This document shows, one piece after another, positions 46,100 through 59,800 of a stretch of DNA of 64,000 bases. A program made the position numbers and the translations under genes. Where the stretch lies: contig CM114271.1 in NCBI GenBank assembly GCA_050084515.1, positions 51,212,001 through 51,276,000 on the forward strand, in the 5' to 3' direction. The DNA is from Blasia pusilla. Lineage: Eukaryota > Marchantiophyta > Marchantiopsida > Blasiales. Below the pieces are notes generated by a model. It did no database searches and was not told the DNA's origin. It was given only the letters and a program-made list of their open reading frames with translations. The number at the start of each line of letters is the position of its first letter. The stretch's first letter is position 1.

Positions 46100-48279
46100 A
46101 CACCATTCCTCCCTACATCTAAGGAAATCATTTTGGGTTGCTACTTGTGGCTCTTAACCAAACTATCATCAACCTCTCAAAAATTTTAATGTCAAATCTT
46201 TTGGAAAATCCATCCCTCACTGTCAAATTGCATTTTGGTAGCTAACTCATATTCCTTTTCACTCTTCTGTCTTAAATTTTCACATCCAAGACTTTAAAAC
46301 ATTAAGCTACTTGTTCTTAGGTAACCCTATAGTAGCTTCGTCGGGCTGAACTGAGATAATGTAATACACTAACTAACTGAGCATTCTACCTCCTAAGACT
46401 TCACCTGCCCACATTATGTAAGCATGTCATCACTTTTGGACCACCATTGAATTTGACCTTGGCACATTAGAGGATTTATTCATGATTTCACAAGATCATC
46501 CAAAGCCCCAAGATAGAGTGACTTGCCTGGTTAATGTTAGGACCAACCCAAGTATTCACCATCCAACACATAGTCTAAATTCACTCGCCTAAGTCTAAAT
46601 TCACTCGCTTATCCAAATCTCGAGTAGGAGCACAATCCTCCCTTCCACTTGGTCAAGCGTCTTGAATACACCACTTCCACTTGGCCATACACCTTGAATA
46701 CTAAGTGGTATCCACCTCATATTTAGGCATGTCTCAAATGATCACTAGTTGGGGTCTTAACAATTCACTCGGTATTGACATTAGATTTGCAAAATTCTTT
46801 CAACCATGATATGTAGAAGGTTGGATGAATTTTCAACTCCACCATGTGGAGGTTCTCATCCTCACCCAAGCAAACATCACATCATAAAATCAAAAACCAT
46901 TTAACCATGCAATTCTAGACCAAGCTTCATAGGCCCCTACTCAATAAGTTCAGGTTGCATCAACAACCATTACACACCGGATGCGTAAGCCTCAATATAG
47001 CATTCCACAACCAATTTCTACAAACTTCTTTTTCGACCTCACATTCAAAACAATGACGTATTCACACTTGAATGTATCGAAGGATGAGTTCGAACATTCA
47101 TTCCTTGCAATTGGCTGCCATCCAGAGAGACAACAATCAAGCTGTGGAGAATGAATCCAAACCCCAACATCCAATCCACAACTTTCCAAGCCTTAATTAA
47201 ATGCAAGGAGGGTAATATATCAATGGATGAGTTCAGACATCCTTTCCTTAAAATTGCCTGCCAACGAGAGACACAACACTTGAGCTGTGGAGAATGAATG
47301 AAAACCCAAACATCCAGTGAGCAACTTTTCGAGTCTTCATCAAGTGCGGGGAGGGTTTTATATTCGCGACCAAGCCTGATTTCTGTTTCGGAGTCATTGT
47401 CTCGCAGGAATTGTTACAACTTCGAGAAGTTTGTGCGTGAATTGTGTGGGTCATCAACAGTAGCTCAGTTCTTCCCATGGCCACAGTACACAGCGTTTGA
47501 AGAATGACTCCTTGAACACTTGGTCCCTAAGTCATCCAGATGGTCTCTTCTTGCCTATGCTCCACTGTGATTATGAGAACAAAACACATGTACTTACCAT
47601 TGGTGTGCGAGCACATTGGTATGAAAAGGTGTATTGTGACGCTACACTACAGTTTCACAACAAGACGTGTTACCACTGCTCAAAACTCATAACCCATTAA
47701 CAAATTGACAGGGCCATTGTACTTCATCTCTGGTGCCTATGCCTCAATTCTGGAAGAAAAACCCTGAAACGACAAAATCTAGCTTTGCTTTCATGAAAAT
47801 CCTTGTCACTGTCATCAAATTTCTGAAGACAGCATCAACATGACCTCGCCCCAATACCCTATCCCACTGATTAATGCCGCTTGAAAGAATGATGAATCAC
47901 AACATCAGTATCTCATGACTTTTCCAAAAAAGTTAGATCCTGCTCATGTTCTCTGGATCTCTTGCATCCTTGTCATCGCAGGTAAGCAGTACCTATTTCT
48001 GCGGCAATCAAGCAGTTCAGCATCATGATATGATCACTTTTGACCCTCATGTCTATTACCCTAAACGGGATGCAATTCTCTTGATTCTCTCAGTTTGTCC
48101 TGTTGTCCTTCAACAGCACCAATGTTGTTGCTAAAACTCCTCATTCCATGTATTACTTATGTTATGTGCACTCAGCAACATAAAAATCCTCAACCCTATG
48201 CTTGATATAGTGAAAGTGAATTAAATGTATAAGTGAATGACAGATGAAGATCAACTACAAAACCTGTTCACTGTATCAG
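46100..48279. other. Intergenic DNA downstream of SPP
   Basis: It contains the tandem duplication at 47,075-47,362 and, on the right, the presumed SPP 3' untranslated region. Open frames up to 78 codons do not resemble known proteins. Confidence 0.5.
47075..47362. repeat. Tandem duplication of a ~145-bp unit
   Basis: Unit 1 (about 47,075-47,216) and unit 2 (about 47,217-47,362) share GGATGAGTTC, CTTGAGCTGTGGAGAATGAAT-like and CAACTTTCCAAGCCTT/CAACTTTTCGAGTCTT stretches in the same order. Moderate divergence indicates age. Confidence 0.8.
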
Positions 48280-51200
48280 TCAGTCTGTCTTTTTGTCCGA
48301 GGACTTTTGATCGGGCATGTCTTCTTGCGATAATTCAGCAGAAGTCTCCTCAGCACTGACCGACTCGTCAAATTCAAGTAGCTGCAAATTAAACGTTCGA
48401 AATCCAAGTTAGTAGTCCCAAACTATTGCATAAAGCTTCTAAGAGTCCTTTGTCACAATTTGAGGAAGAGTTTCACTCAGCTGGATGATAATAGTAACTC
48501 ACAGGTTTCACTTCTCCATTGATGAAGCAGTGGACAGCAACGAACCCGATCACCCCTGGCACGATGTAGAGCAGGGCGGGCTGGAGACATCACGAAAGAT
48601 AAAGTTAAGTTCTAGGTGTGTGTACTAGGTCATAGGTATGCATCACCTGAAAGAAGATCTAGCCCTCAATCAACCTTCCTTGCTTTGAGGTTCATTCTTT
48701 GGTAGTATCATGATAGCTTGTGTGAGTTACTACACAATGTGGATTTAGCTATTTCACGTCTTCATTGAGATTGAGGCCTGTCCTGTAACATATCGATAAT
48801 ATGTGGCCATAAAGAGCAATTGATGACTGTGATAAGACTGACCTGGGCTGCTTGGAACCAGTTCATGACAAGAATAGTCACAACCAATCCTGCTGTGTAT
48901 CCTGCGAAAGCACTGTTGAAGTAGCGCTTACCTTTTCCCTGAGAAACATCAAATCTTAAAGCCAAAGCCACAAATATCCCTGCAGATGGAAAAATGTCAG
49001 CTATCTATCAAGAGTCTGACAATGATACTCAACTAAAGTTTTTCCAAGCGTATGGCACACAAGAAAATAATAAAGTGAATATACACACAAACTACTACCA
49101 CAGAAACACACCTGGTATCACAATGTCACCCAGGCCGAGCATAGAGAATGGGCGTGTCAAATCTCCAGTGGGAAATATCAGCTGCATAAGATGGTGAATT
49201 ACAACATTAAAATTCTCTCCAGTCCATTATTCAATGGACTTATCCATGCTCAGGAAATGTTTCCACGTATTTTTATCTATTGGTGGGGAAGAGTGGCAAT
49301 CGTCACAATTTTACAGATTCCTAGCTCATTCTGGACAAAAACATCAGTTGGTAGAAGAGACTGGCCAGGAAAAGTATCTGGACAAAAACCTTGATGGGCG
49401 CATCAAATGACTTAGCAACGCTGACCATAACTGGGGTGAAGAAAACCCAGAATATGTCATATATAAACAATCCTGCCTGCACCAGCATACATGAATATCA
49501 TCAGAAACAAAATGTATTATCTTACAATCCACTGCATATATTAACAACAATCGATGAAATGAAAAAGAGAATTTACATACCAACAAAATTGCTCCTATCT
49601 TGAATGAACCTAATGATAGCATTTCAATACCCTGCAAAAACATTTCCAGAACAAACAAAGCCAGTGTAAAGTAAGATAGAAAGAACTCTAAAAGAGCCCA
49701 TTATCTGGCAATGCTAATAAAGTTCTGTTCACCTAATTGGAATTTAAATGGGAACCAATTTGTATAACAACTATGTATAGATATACAGTATAGAAGCCAA
49801 GAAGGCACATGAATAAATTTTAGTGAGAGATAAAATGTAATAAGACAACCTCCTCTGTTAGAAGAGAAGAAAAACTTTGTTCTCAGGGATAGGCCACAAG
49901 AACATGCAATGAACTTTGAGATATTTGGTAAGGATCCAATTCAAAACAATCACTGCACCTTTACATCCACTATCACAGTTCTGGGAGTTTACCTGGATAG
50001 AGAATGCTAAGCCGAGTGTATTATTGGCCAGCCAGTGCTTCTTGAGAACATACCAGATACAAAAAAACGTGCCTGGAATGCTTGCAATTACTTGTGATTT
50101 GGTGAACTCCAATTCAACATCTATAACAGAACAAGGACTACAGTGTTAGAAGAGTTTTACAGTGAGGTTGTCTAAAGGCAGACTACAGCTTACAGGTGAA
50201 TCCTAGCCCAGTAACCCAATCAAGAGAGAAGGGCATGGCTCTTCACCAAATAATCACTCTGAACTTTAGCTATCATTGCGATATTGCCCATAACTAGAAT
50301 AATATTAAAAATGAAATTCGTCTGGCAAGCTATGGAAATATACATTAACTCGACCAAGAACCAAAAGAATGTACAGAACAAACTTTTGAAGAAGGGAAGA
50401 CGCCATGAAATAGTGTTGTCATTCCAGGTTGGTGGAAGGAAACCGTCAATCAGAGGAAGTATTGTAGCTCTGCAAAGAACCGCTCAGTTGAAATCAAGCA
50501 ATTACGACATATACTTCTCATCCATCACCCTCTCTCAAACGTTGGTGATGAGGAAAAAAACTTCTGACAGGCTAGAAGAGACTTTAAGAGAGGACCTAAG
50601 ATGTGGGCAATAAATATGAGCTAAAAAATGAGGAAGGTCGTCCAGGTTAGCATGAAAGCAAAGAATGAAAATCACTTGCTCAGGTTTGCAGGGAAAGCTT
50701 ATTTGAGGAGCATCATCAACATGGAACGTGGTGTTCAGTAAACATACGATAGTGCGAGAACGCCCAGAACAAAGAAATACACTGTGAGGACAGTGTTGAT
50801 AAGATCCTTTGGAAGGAACTTGAAGAGAAGAAAAAGTGAGAAAAGAACTGCACTGCCAATAAATGGAAATCGCATTGCATGCTCCTTGGACATTGTTTCC
50901 TGGTAAAACATACACCACATAAGAAAGCATCCAATCTGCATATTAAATGAGCTAAATAGAGATGGATTCCATTCTAGGATCTCTGCATCATTAAACTGCT
51001 TCTGCACTTAAAACGTTCAAATTAATACTAGGTCCAGACTCCTAACAGTACAGCATGATCTGAAAGGATAATATATCTACAAAATAGATATGCATTTCAT
51101 CAATGAATGTTTCTAAGAGATGTACGCATCTGTGTCTACGCATACTAAGGCTCAGATTGCACATCAAACACACTAAAAACCGATGCAAGAACATCAGGTA

Positions 51201-53844
51201 GTGCAGGGATAAGGTGAGATATATCACAAATCACTTGGACTGGGGAGATATCAGAAATCAAAAGGGATGGGAACCCCTAAAGTAAGAAACATGAGGGGGT
51301 CAAAGAATCAATAAGATCCAAGGCCATAACTGACCAAATAAAAAAAAAATAGGGGATTCGTCCCAAGAGCACGCTCCACCAAAAGCAGAACACTTTTCCT
51401 CTATTTCATGGAAACTGAACATCCACAAAGACTATCTCTGCTGGAGGCATCCAGTACAAAGGTAGCTCCCACTTTGGAACGAACGTACGAACGAACACTT
51501 CAAGAAGAAGCCTAGAGTTCTGTTATAAAAGTTCAGAAAAAAATGAAGAGAGATAAATTTCTGCCATATGAAATCTGTCAAGCTCTTTTCCCACGGATAT
51601 CTTTCACAAAATTTCTTCTACTAAATCATGACTTCACTACCTTAGTAAATAAAGGCATCCATCTACTTAAGTCTTTACTATACCTTCTAAAATCTAAAAA
51701 TGTCTATGTTGCCACTTGAAGTGAAACTTACAGTAGGAGGGGCTGGTTTGACCGAGCGATGGCAACCGATGAACACGGTTAGACATGCTGTGGCAACCAC
51801 ATTAAAGTTTGGATTTACTTTGACGACAAGAGGTGCCAAGGTGAGACCTGCAGGGCCAAGAGACAATTTTGAATTTCAGATGCAACAGCATGCAAATCAC
51901 CTCGTTAAGGGCAGACTCTCCCTAAGATGATCACAAACAGCATCCAGAATCTAACAAAGGCAATGAAGTAACCATTATTTGCAAAGCCAGGCGACGAAAT
52001 GAAGGAGAGAAACTTAAGGGGTGGAGCAGGGTAGTGATCCCCACTTAAACCACACAACGGCTCCGTAACGGAAGGACCTGTAACTACCATAGATATCCTC
52101 CTAGTTGACATATTCCAAGCGGAATGAATCTAAATGAGTTGATGTTTCCGGAGGAAAAACACATGCAAGAAGCCTTACAGAAAGTAGTCTCACATCAAAT
52201 CAGAGAAGACATGATTCGGAATGTGTGTAGTACACTTGGAGATAAGTGTTGATTAGTAAGAGTGAATGTAATGGTAAACAAGGTCGAAGGAATGTTGGTC
52301 ACACTTCATCCCATCGAACTTTTGCTAGGACAAGTCAGCGCAATCCCGTAAGGCGTTTTTCTATGACTCAAACCAGCGATGGTAACCTGGTCAGTGCTGC
52401 CAACTTGAATACATGAATGAATTAATAACCTAGTCGACGTCGATTAAACAAGCAGGCACATGAATCACAGACGAGAAGAAGCAGTGGTATCTCCAGCAAC
52501 TATCTTAGGTCAACGACGATACAGAAGCCGAAGCGCTTGAAAATCGTATTCAGCTTCTCACAGAATTTGGGCACCTGTGAGTCAAACTGATGACATCTAA
52601 GCCGGGTGGTGATCGAAAGTGGCAGGCTTCGATACAAATTTCTGCTCCAAACCGACTAAGTCGCGAAGATATGGAAGATAAATAATCTAGAATTTTTTTT
52701 AAAAGTTAGAATCAAAAGTCGGTATGGATTGCTAGCTGGGAAGGGTGAAGATCTCAAGTTAAGAACTCCATCCACGCTCTCATTGAGACGATCGGGTTGA
52801 AATTACGTGATGGTGACAATTACTAGTACGTCAAAGGATTGTCGTGCAAAGTGATGGAGATAAGCAGACAATGATGGCGAGAGGACACACCGATGAGGCC
52901 CGCACTCGCCAGACGTTCCAAGAGGGCCATGCTCGCTTCTATCTTCCTCTTACACAGCACAAAGACCCTGAGAGGACTCGCCCTTCACTGGTGATCCTCA
53001 ATTATATTCTCAACGCTCGGTGCGACTGTCCTTCCTCTCTACACCTGACTCTCCACTATTTCACTTCTTCAGCATCATCTGCGCTAGCTGTCCATGCCCT
53101 CCAAGAAACGACCAATTCTACAATGCAAATCGCCTGCCGATCAATCTGTCAATTGGGGCCTCAGAGTTCTTAATTTGCCCCTCAGATCAAAAGGGTCCAC
53201 ACTGACCCGCCGTGTGTTCAAGGCGGCAAGAACTCTTTTTTTCGACAGCCTGAGAAGCCGACAATTAGATATGGAGACTAACATCCGCCAGGAGAATACC
53301 CAAAAACAAAACAAGAGCGGAGCTCTGAAGCAATCGCCACTGTCGAGGCGGCACCAGTGATTTGTGAGTTATGCGCGGACGCTACCAGGGCCAACGACGA
53401 CGGGATACCAGAGGCTCCAGAATCACCCGCGCTGGGAAGGCAAGAATCTCAGCGCAGTAAAAGGAGCAGCTGGGTCCCTGTGAAATGGCGCGCCAGCGCC
53501 GTGGACCTCATGCATGTTTCACAGTCCACTCCGGCGTTCCCCAGTCGCGGAGGTCGAGCGATCCCCCGTCTCCAACAGAAGCAAGCATCGACTGCAGTCT
53601 CAGAGAAAACCACGAACTGCGCAATCCACTTGCGATTCCAGCACCTCCGGCCGTCGAAACGAAATGAGCGGCTCTGACTACGTCAAACTGAAACAGGGCT
53701 ACGTCGCGCTTACGCTGACCTCAACTGCGACTGCAGTACCAGTGCAACTCCTCGCCCGGTTGGGAATGGTTTGCGTTCGTACAAAGCTAGGTCATTCGGT
53801 AATTCATTCATTCTAGGAGAGTCCAACTTACCGCCGGCAGTCAT
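48280..53844 (-). CDS. SPP: Signal peptide peptidase (presenilin-type intramembrane aspartyl protease)
   Basis: Exons (high to low): 53844-53832 (tentative), 51847-51732, 50899-50748, 50469-50384, 50120-49993, 49631-49581, 49476-49390, 49181-49112, 48979-48843, 48580-48503, 48381-48280. All phases agree, giving about 339 aa, close to plant SPPs. Recognised text: SVKPAPPT-ETMSKEHAMRFP, FTKSQVIASIPGTFFCIWY, GIEMLSLGSFKIGAILL, then catalytic YD in LFIYDIFWVFFTP, catalytic GxGD in MLGLGDIVIPG, and the PAL motif in QPALLYIVPG. Family role: a multi-pass ER membrane protease that cleaves remnant signal peptides. The acidic tail (LLEFDESVSAEET...) has no KKxx ending. The first exon is uncertain: the ATG at 53,844 gives only four residues before the first membrane segment, and the frame stays open upstream to 53,994, so the true start may be earlier. 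The first intron is about 2 kb. Confidence 0.9.
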
Positions 53845-56819
53845 CGCTTGGGTAAGTTTTGACCATACCAAGTCCTCATGGTACAGTACGTTAACTCCGG
53901 CATGGACCCGCGCGGGAGAACCGGCGACCATTTTCCACGTGGCACGTTCTGTGTTGTCGAGAATCCAGTTTCTGCGTGGCGGCTCATGTGTCACTGGGAT
54001 ACGTCAAAGGAGTAGATGTATGATTAGTAAGTTACGGATTAGGGTGTAAGTTTTTCGGTACCTTCATTTGTACAACTGTTTCGCGCAGCTTTCCAGCTGA
54101 TGAGTTCAAAACTTCGCAAGCCCCTCCTCCATCTCCGTGCTTCGCAGCGGACGCGAAATTGGCCGCCATACCCCCAACAAACACACGTCCACACACGCTT
54201 GGAGCTCTCCGATTGGGGAGGGAGCCGTTCATGGAAATGTACCTTGCCTACTCCCGCAAGAACGGCTGAGGTCCGTGCGGTGGGTGTGAAATTGGCCTCA
54301 TGCAGCAGATGTGAAGCTATGCAAGAGGGAGCCGGCCGTTCATGGTACATTTAGAACCCCTGGGTTTGGAGTGGAGGGAGGGAGGGGTTCACGTTGCCGA
54401 GGTTGGGGGAGGAAAGAGCAACCCATGGAAGTGACTCTCCGTAGGCACGTACAGGTTTTGGTGGGGAACACTCCCACGCTCAAGCGTACTAAGCTCGCAC
54501 AAACCTGTAAGGCGCGAATTTAAGGGGTTTCACAAAACTCCTCTGCGGATCGGGATTGTGAGGGGGCGACCGCACCAAATTCGATAACCAAAGCCATGGG
54601 AGAGCTCTTCCAACAACGCAGGAGTTAAGAAGGGTTTAGGAAAGCTCAAAAATTAAGAAAGCAAACCTTGGACGGAATCTCTTTTTAACAACTATATCTC
54701 GGAGATGTGTTTGGGGATTCGAGAGTCGTAGAATCTACAAGGAGCCACAGTCAAACCATCTTGAAGGATAACTAGCCAAATGCCGGTCAACAAGTCGCGA
54801 ACTATGTTTGGATTAAGTGCCAAAAACAAGGGTCTAAGGGGCATATTAGAAAAGGTGGGGTTTCATTGGAAAACCCCACAAGTACCTTTAGTGGGAACTA
54901 CTCTCCCTCCCTACACACTCAAGTATTTTAGGTTTTTTGGTGGTGTTTTAGGTTTGAGCTAGGGAATGCACCTTGAGGAATTAATCAACGCGTTTCGACA
55001 TAGGTGCGCGAATTGAGGGGTTTTTTCTAGGGAGATAACACACACTTATGGAGACTTTACCCGATTAGCACTTGGTAGTTTCTCGGCTACCTACGTAACG
55101 CACAACTAGTTGAGTCTTTGGGATTCGACCTAAATGTTCCACTTCCAAAGCTCAAGGGTTGGAGTGCTTCAGCAAAGGTCGGACTCTATGACGTCCTCGC
55201 CCACTTATGTTTGAATAAATACATATCGAAATTATGTTTGAATAAATACTAGTGCATGCTCGTGCAATGCCTTAGTTAATGACGAGTAATTTTAATTACC
55301 CAACATTTGCATGAACTGATAATTTAATTAAATGACCTCTTAAATCAATTCCGAATGATTTTATACATTGAGAGCTCATACGATCCTACTGGTCGAGAAG
55401 ATGAGCAATCCCATCAGTTGGCACTCTCCAATCATAATATGGATGTCCTGTGGTTGAAATTGAAAGGGCACTCTCCAATAATAATATGAATGGCGTTTGG
55501 TTGGTCCCACCCTCACTTCCTACTATGGGGGGAAATACTTGTAAACAAATACTTAGACCAGATGTCCCTATGAATTCAAAGTCTCCTGGTTAAGTGGCAT
55601 TAGCTAACCAGGCCCCTTTCCTAGAGAGCCTGATCCCCTAGCGTTGGTTTTTAGGCAAATGCTGCCTCTTCCCCGCTTGCTCTCTCTTTCTTCTCCAAGC
55701 TCCTTTAGGTCTGTACTTCCCTGCTTCGGCCCAGTTGGGTTAGTGCTTACCTGCTCAGTTTTGAAGCACTCACTTTCCACCAAGATACTGCCGGAGTAAG
55801 TTAATGAATGCCTCGAGTGTGACAGTAAGTATATGATATTGACATGGCAAGAGATGCTACTCTTCCTGTAGCAAGATTTGCTCAAGTGTTCCTGGTGTAT
55901 ATTTATTTCTGCACGGAGTTGGCCTAGACAAGGCCGTAAGACTACTACTGTTTCTAGCAAGTTGGCACTGTTAGGTGATTATTTATTTCTCCAGGGGTTT
56001 GCCCTCGGCAAGGCCGTAGGACTACTATTGTTTCTTGCAAGTTGTCCATGTTGTGTTTCTTGTCTCGACAGTGTTGTCAGTCCCTCAACTCCCTACGTTC
56101 TCATTACCTTCCAACCTCTTTAAGCTTCGTACTTTCACATTGAATTGTGAAGCGTTCAGCCAAGTGCTCTTTTTTTCTTTTTCCTCTCCTGGTGTCTCTT
56201 ACAGTGTGTAGACGCACTAGGAAACCCTCAATGTCCTTGCAGTAGATTAGCTTGTAAATGTGTTGTGGCTACAATTCAGTCCACTTGGACCCTGACCATC
56301 GTCCTCTTTTGTCCCATGGCCTTTCAATGAAAAGCACGAGTTTTATTGACAGTGAGCTTCTCTTTCAAAGACGAAGAATGAACATTGTACACTCATAATT
56401 GGACAAAAGACTCCAGATCCAGCACATTTACTTTTGCTGTCACGACATTGAGAAATCTATAGTTCCATGAATCTTTTCCTGACTCCAAAACCTTCCGGAA
56501 AGAGAATACACATGGGTGTGTGGTCTCAAATTATGGAAAGTCCTCTTCATGACACCTGCAATACCATTGTGTGGCCCTCGTCATCAAACCGTCAGAATGC
56601 CTAGACATTAATTGATTAGTGCAGAGCCAAAGGTGAGAAATAGGAGGGTAACATTGCGGCAATCTACAGTTGTTTTACAGGTGTGGGCTTGTCTACCGGT
56701 GTAGACAACTGAATCCTCAGGATCAAAAGAATTTTAGTTGTAGGCACACATCATTTTGAGCGCTACTGCACACCAACATTGGATCCAGATGTGAATCCGT
56801 AAGAAAAAAATTGTTGCAG
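53845..56819. other. Region between the SPP 5' end and the TFCE 3' end
   Basis: The left part (about 53.85-54.5 kb) is GC-richer, as expected for an SPP promoter and leader. The remainder holds a tandem duplication at 55,902-56,052 and the presumed TFCE 3' untranslated region near 56.8 kb. Open frames here show no family match. Confidence 0.45.
55902..56052. repeat. Tandem duplication, 80-bp offset
   Basis: Copy 1 (55,902-55,972) and copy 2 (55,982-56,052) share TTTATTTCT, CAAGGCCGTA, GACTACTA and CAAGTTG in the same order, with scattered substitutions. Confidence 0.85.
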
Positions 56820-59800
56820 TTAGTGACCCTGTGCATCATCCACCAGAATCACTGCATTTGGCCCAAGTCCAAGATCTTCCAGCGTTTCCAAGTCATTTTC
56901 CAAAGGTATCGGAAGGGGATCCTGCATACAATCAACAGATAATGAAACTTAGGACTGCATGCGTATCAAAAAATGGAATTGCCAAAGACTACTTCCTAGA
57001 AACATTGCATTGAGTTGCTAGGTCCTGTTGAAACACACTCAGACAGAGATCAGTTGTCCCGTGTGAAATATCACACCCCATATCTTTCACCCCCTAAATT
57101 CTGCTCCTATCATTCTTTTGTTGGCAGCTTCTGCCTTGCATGGTACGTCTAGGATCTTCCAAGAGTTTTTCCCGAGAGCCCAAGACAGCTGGTGTAGTGT
57201 GTACGCACTGGAGTAACCATGGAATTTCTCCTGGTTAAGTGTTAGGTTGAAATCAGAGCTCTAATTCTCGTAGATTCAAATGTCAAGGCTTGAAAAAATA
57301 AAGAAAATAGACCCTGATACAAACTTCAACGAGATTAGATTCACGAACATGATCACTAACAGAACCTGGAAGAGAAAATCTTAAAATGGATCGAAATCAG
57401 AGCTTGTCTGCAACTTCTTCTACTGAGAACAGGTTGCTCAAAGAGAGGCGCCTAATTAGAATACCCAAAACTTCAAAGAGTGATTGTATTTAAGATGAAA
57501 GGATATGTGACTGATAGAATCCTGAAGCATCCCCAAGACCTCTGCATATCTCCTTCCGGGTTGACCAAGGCACCAGGATAACCTAAGATTCGTTCAGGTG
57601 GTAACCACATAGAAAACCTGGAAGAGTGAATCTGAAATGGACTGCATGCAGAGCGTGTCTGCAACTTCTATTGAGTGTCGGGTTGCTTGAAAATGTTAAA
57701 ATTTGTTAATATCGAGTTTAGTCATGCCCTAAAAGTAGTTAGTCAAATACTAACTTAGTTGGATACTAATTTAGTTAGCTGGAGATAACTTATTGTTGAT
57801 GTAACTTGATGATGTTGTATACCCATCTCCCAAGTTACACTACATTGGTTTCATAAGACTGCAACTCTTCATTCATAGTGATCTCCAAGTGCTGTCAACA
57901 CAGTCAACACTCTCATGTGTCTCCTTTACATATGAAAGGTTGGCTAGGGGAAGTTCTGCAGTACGACTGATATCATCACATTGAACTGAGTAAACAAGTC
58001 AACAAGTCCTTGCTGATTTTGCGTCTTCGGGACAAGGATTTCTTGATCAAATCCAATCCTCACCTGCATTTTATTTGCCCAGCTGAACCACTTCTAAATC
58101 CTCAACTGCATTATCTTTTCTCTGGTATACATGGGTGTCTTGTTCATGGGGAGTGCAGACCTTTGCCACAATTCAAACCTGGCATACCTGACTGCCTTGA
58201 ACCAATATCCTTTGCTTAACTTAAAATTAGTTAGAGCAATTCACCTAGGTGAAAACGGTGCACTTCCAGCCTTTCAGGCTCTGCAATTTTGCCTTGCTAG
58301 TCTTCTGTTGCGACGTCCTATCTGTTGTTGAAGATTGGTGTGTGCTAATCAAGCAAGATAGTTGTAAATCTCATGACTGAAAAATTCTCCCCCTCCAGCA
58401 TATCTCAAGACTTCATCTTTTTCTCAATTTGGATTTATGCTCCATCAGCAGAATCCTTGAATTTTGGAAGAACGTCCCACTCAGTTTTGAGAGGGAAGAT
58501 GAAAGATTTCCTCATTCAATCATTAAGAACAGAGACATGATATGAAGCACCTCCCAGGGCCTTCGCCTCAAAAGGGCCACAAACACTCCTGGGGACCAGC
58601 CTAAGTATGGCCTTAAACCTGTGTGTTACTGTGGTAGTAAAGGGATATTGCTGTGCTTTCATTGAGGCAGACTTGCAAAAATAAAATACAGAATAAACAG
58701 TGAATTTGGTACCCGTGCTAACTCATTGAAGTTGCTTCATACCTTCTGGACTCGGATGTCCCAATCTTCAATACCAGAGCAGGAAAGTTGGCTCAACTTT
58801 GACCAGGTTGACCCTAAATTCCATCCAGGTAGTTAGAGATCCACATTGTCCCACAAGAATAAATCAGGACACCATTTTTCTGGTTGAGGAAGAATATGGC
58901 CTGAACTCTAGTCTGAAAGTGATGCCCTAGCTACACAACCTTGAAGTGGGATTCAGATCGTGCAAGTCCTTTTCATGTGGAACACCCATAGGCTTTCTGC
59001 TGTTGATGTCCATCCCAACTATTATTTAGAAGGTAGGGCTCCCACTCATAGATATGTGGCAGAGGACTTCTTAGGCGATAGAGATAATAAAATGGTGTGA
59101 TGCCATGTATCTCATCAAGGATGCCTGCTTCACACATATGTCTGCGTGCACTGCCATCCATGATCCATATATCTGATAACGTCCAGAATTCTGGACGACA
59201 TGATGGATTCAGGAAACTCACTTTTGTTTGTAGTCTTAATAGCATCAACAGATGGGTGGGCAGGGTTTTTGCCTCTTGATCACTGCCTTCTGTGTCTCAA
59301 GCAGCCTTCTTCTTACTTCCAGTGTTGCCTGTGCTCTTAACCTTGGTACTGCAACTGGAACAGGATGGAAAGTTTATCTGATCAACTTCAAACTCGGAGA
59401 ATCACTTGTCAGTGTTCTCCTTGTGTCAAATACTCCATAATGTAGATGATCCTTCCTCAGATGTTAGGTTTAATGCCAAAGGACACACTCTACCAACAGT
59501 CATGCATAGCAAACCCACCCTCTGAGTTTCACCCATGACTAGGCCTCCAGAAATACACCCATCAAGATTGATATTTACTAGATCAATATGATCACAGATG
59601 AGGCTGTCTCCATTATACCTAAGGTTTCATAGCTTAGCCACTTTCTCAATATGGACAAGCTAGCTGTTGTAGCATAAGCTTTCTTCAAGGCCTCCTATAG
59701 CTTATAAGCAGTGAAATGAAAATCGTGACCTTCTTTCTGTGATTCCAACACATTTGAAACCCTACAAGTTATGGGCAGGTTATTGTCTCATTTCCAGTCT

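Noticed and set aside
47080-47105. GAGTTCGAAC, like a tRNA T-arm
   Set aside because: No acceptor stem, D-arm or anticodon arm can be placed around it, and it belongs to a tandem duplication.
47497-47700. 67-codon open frame with several Cys and His residues
   Set aside because: No recognisable zinc-binding pattern, no splice partners and no neighbouring coding signal.
57961-58331. Candidate for the missing TFCE exon (minus strand after AATGCAG near 58,065)
   Set aside because: The translation does not resemble the expected KLK..C..FFKL segment of cofactor E.
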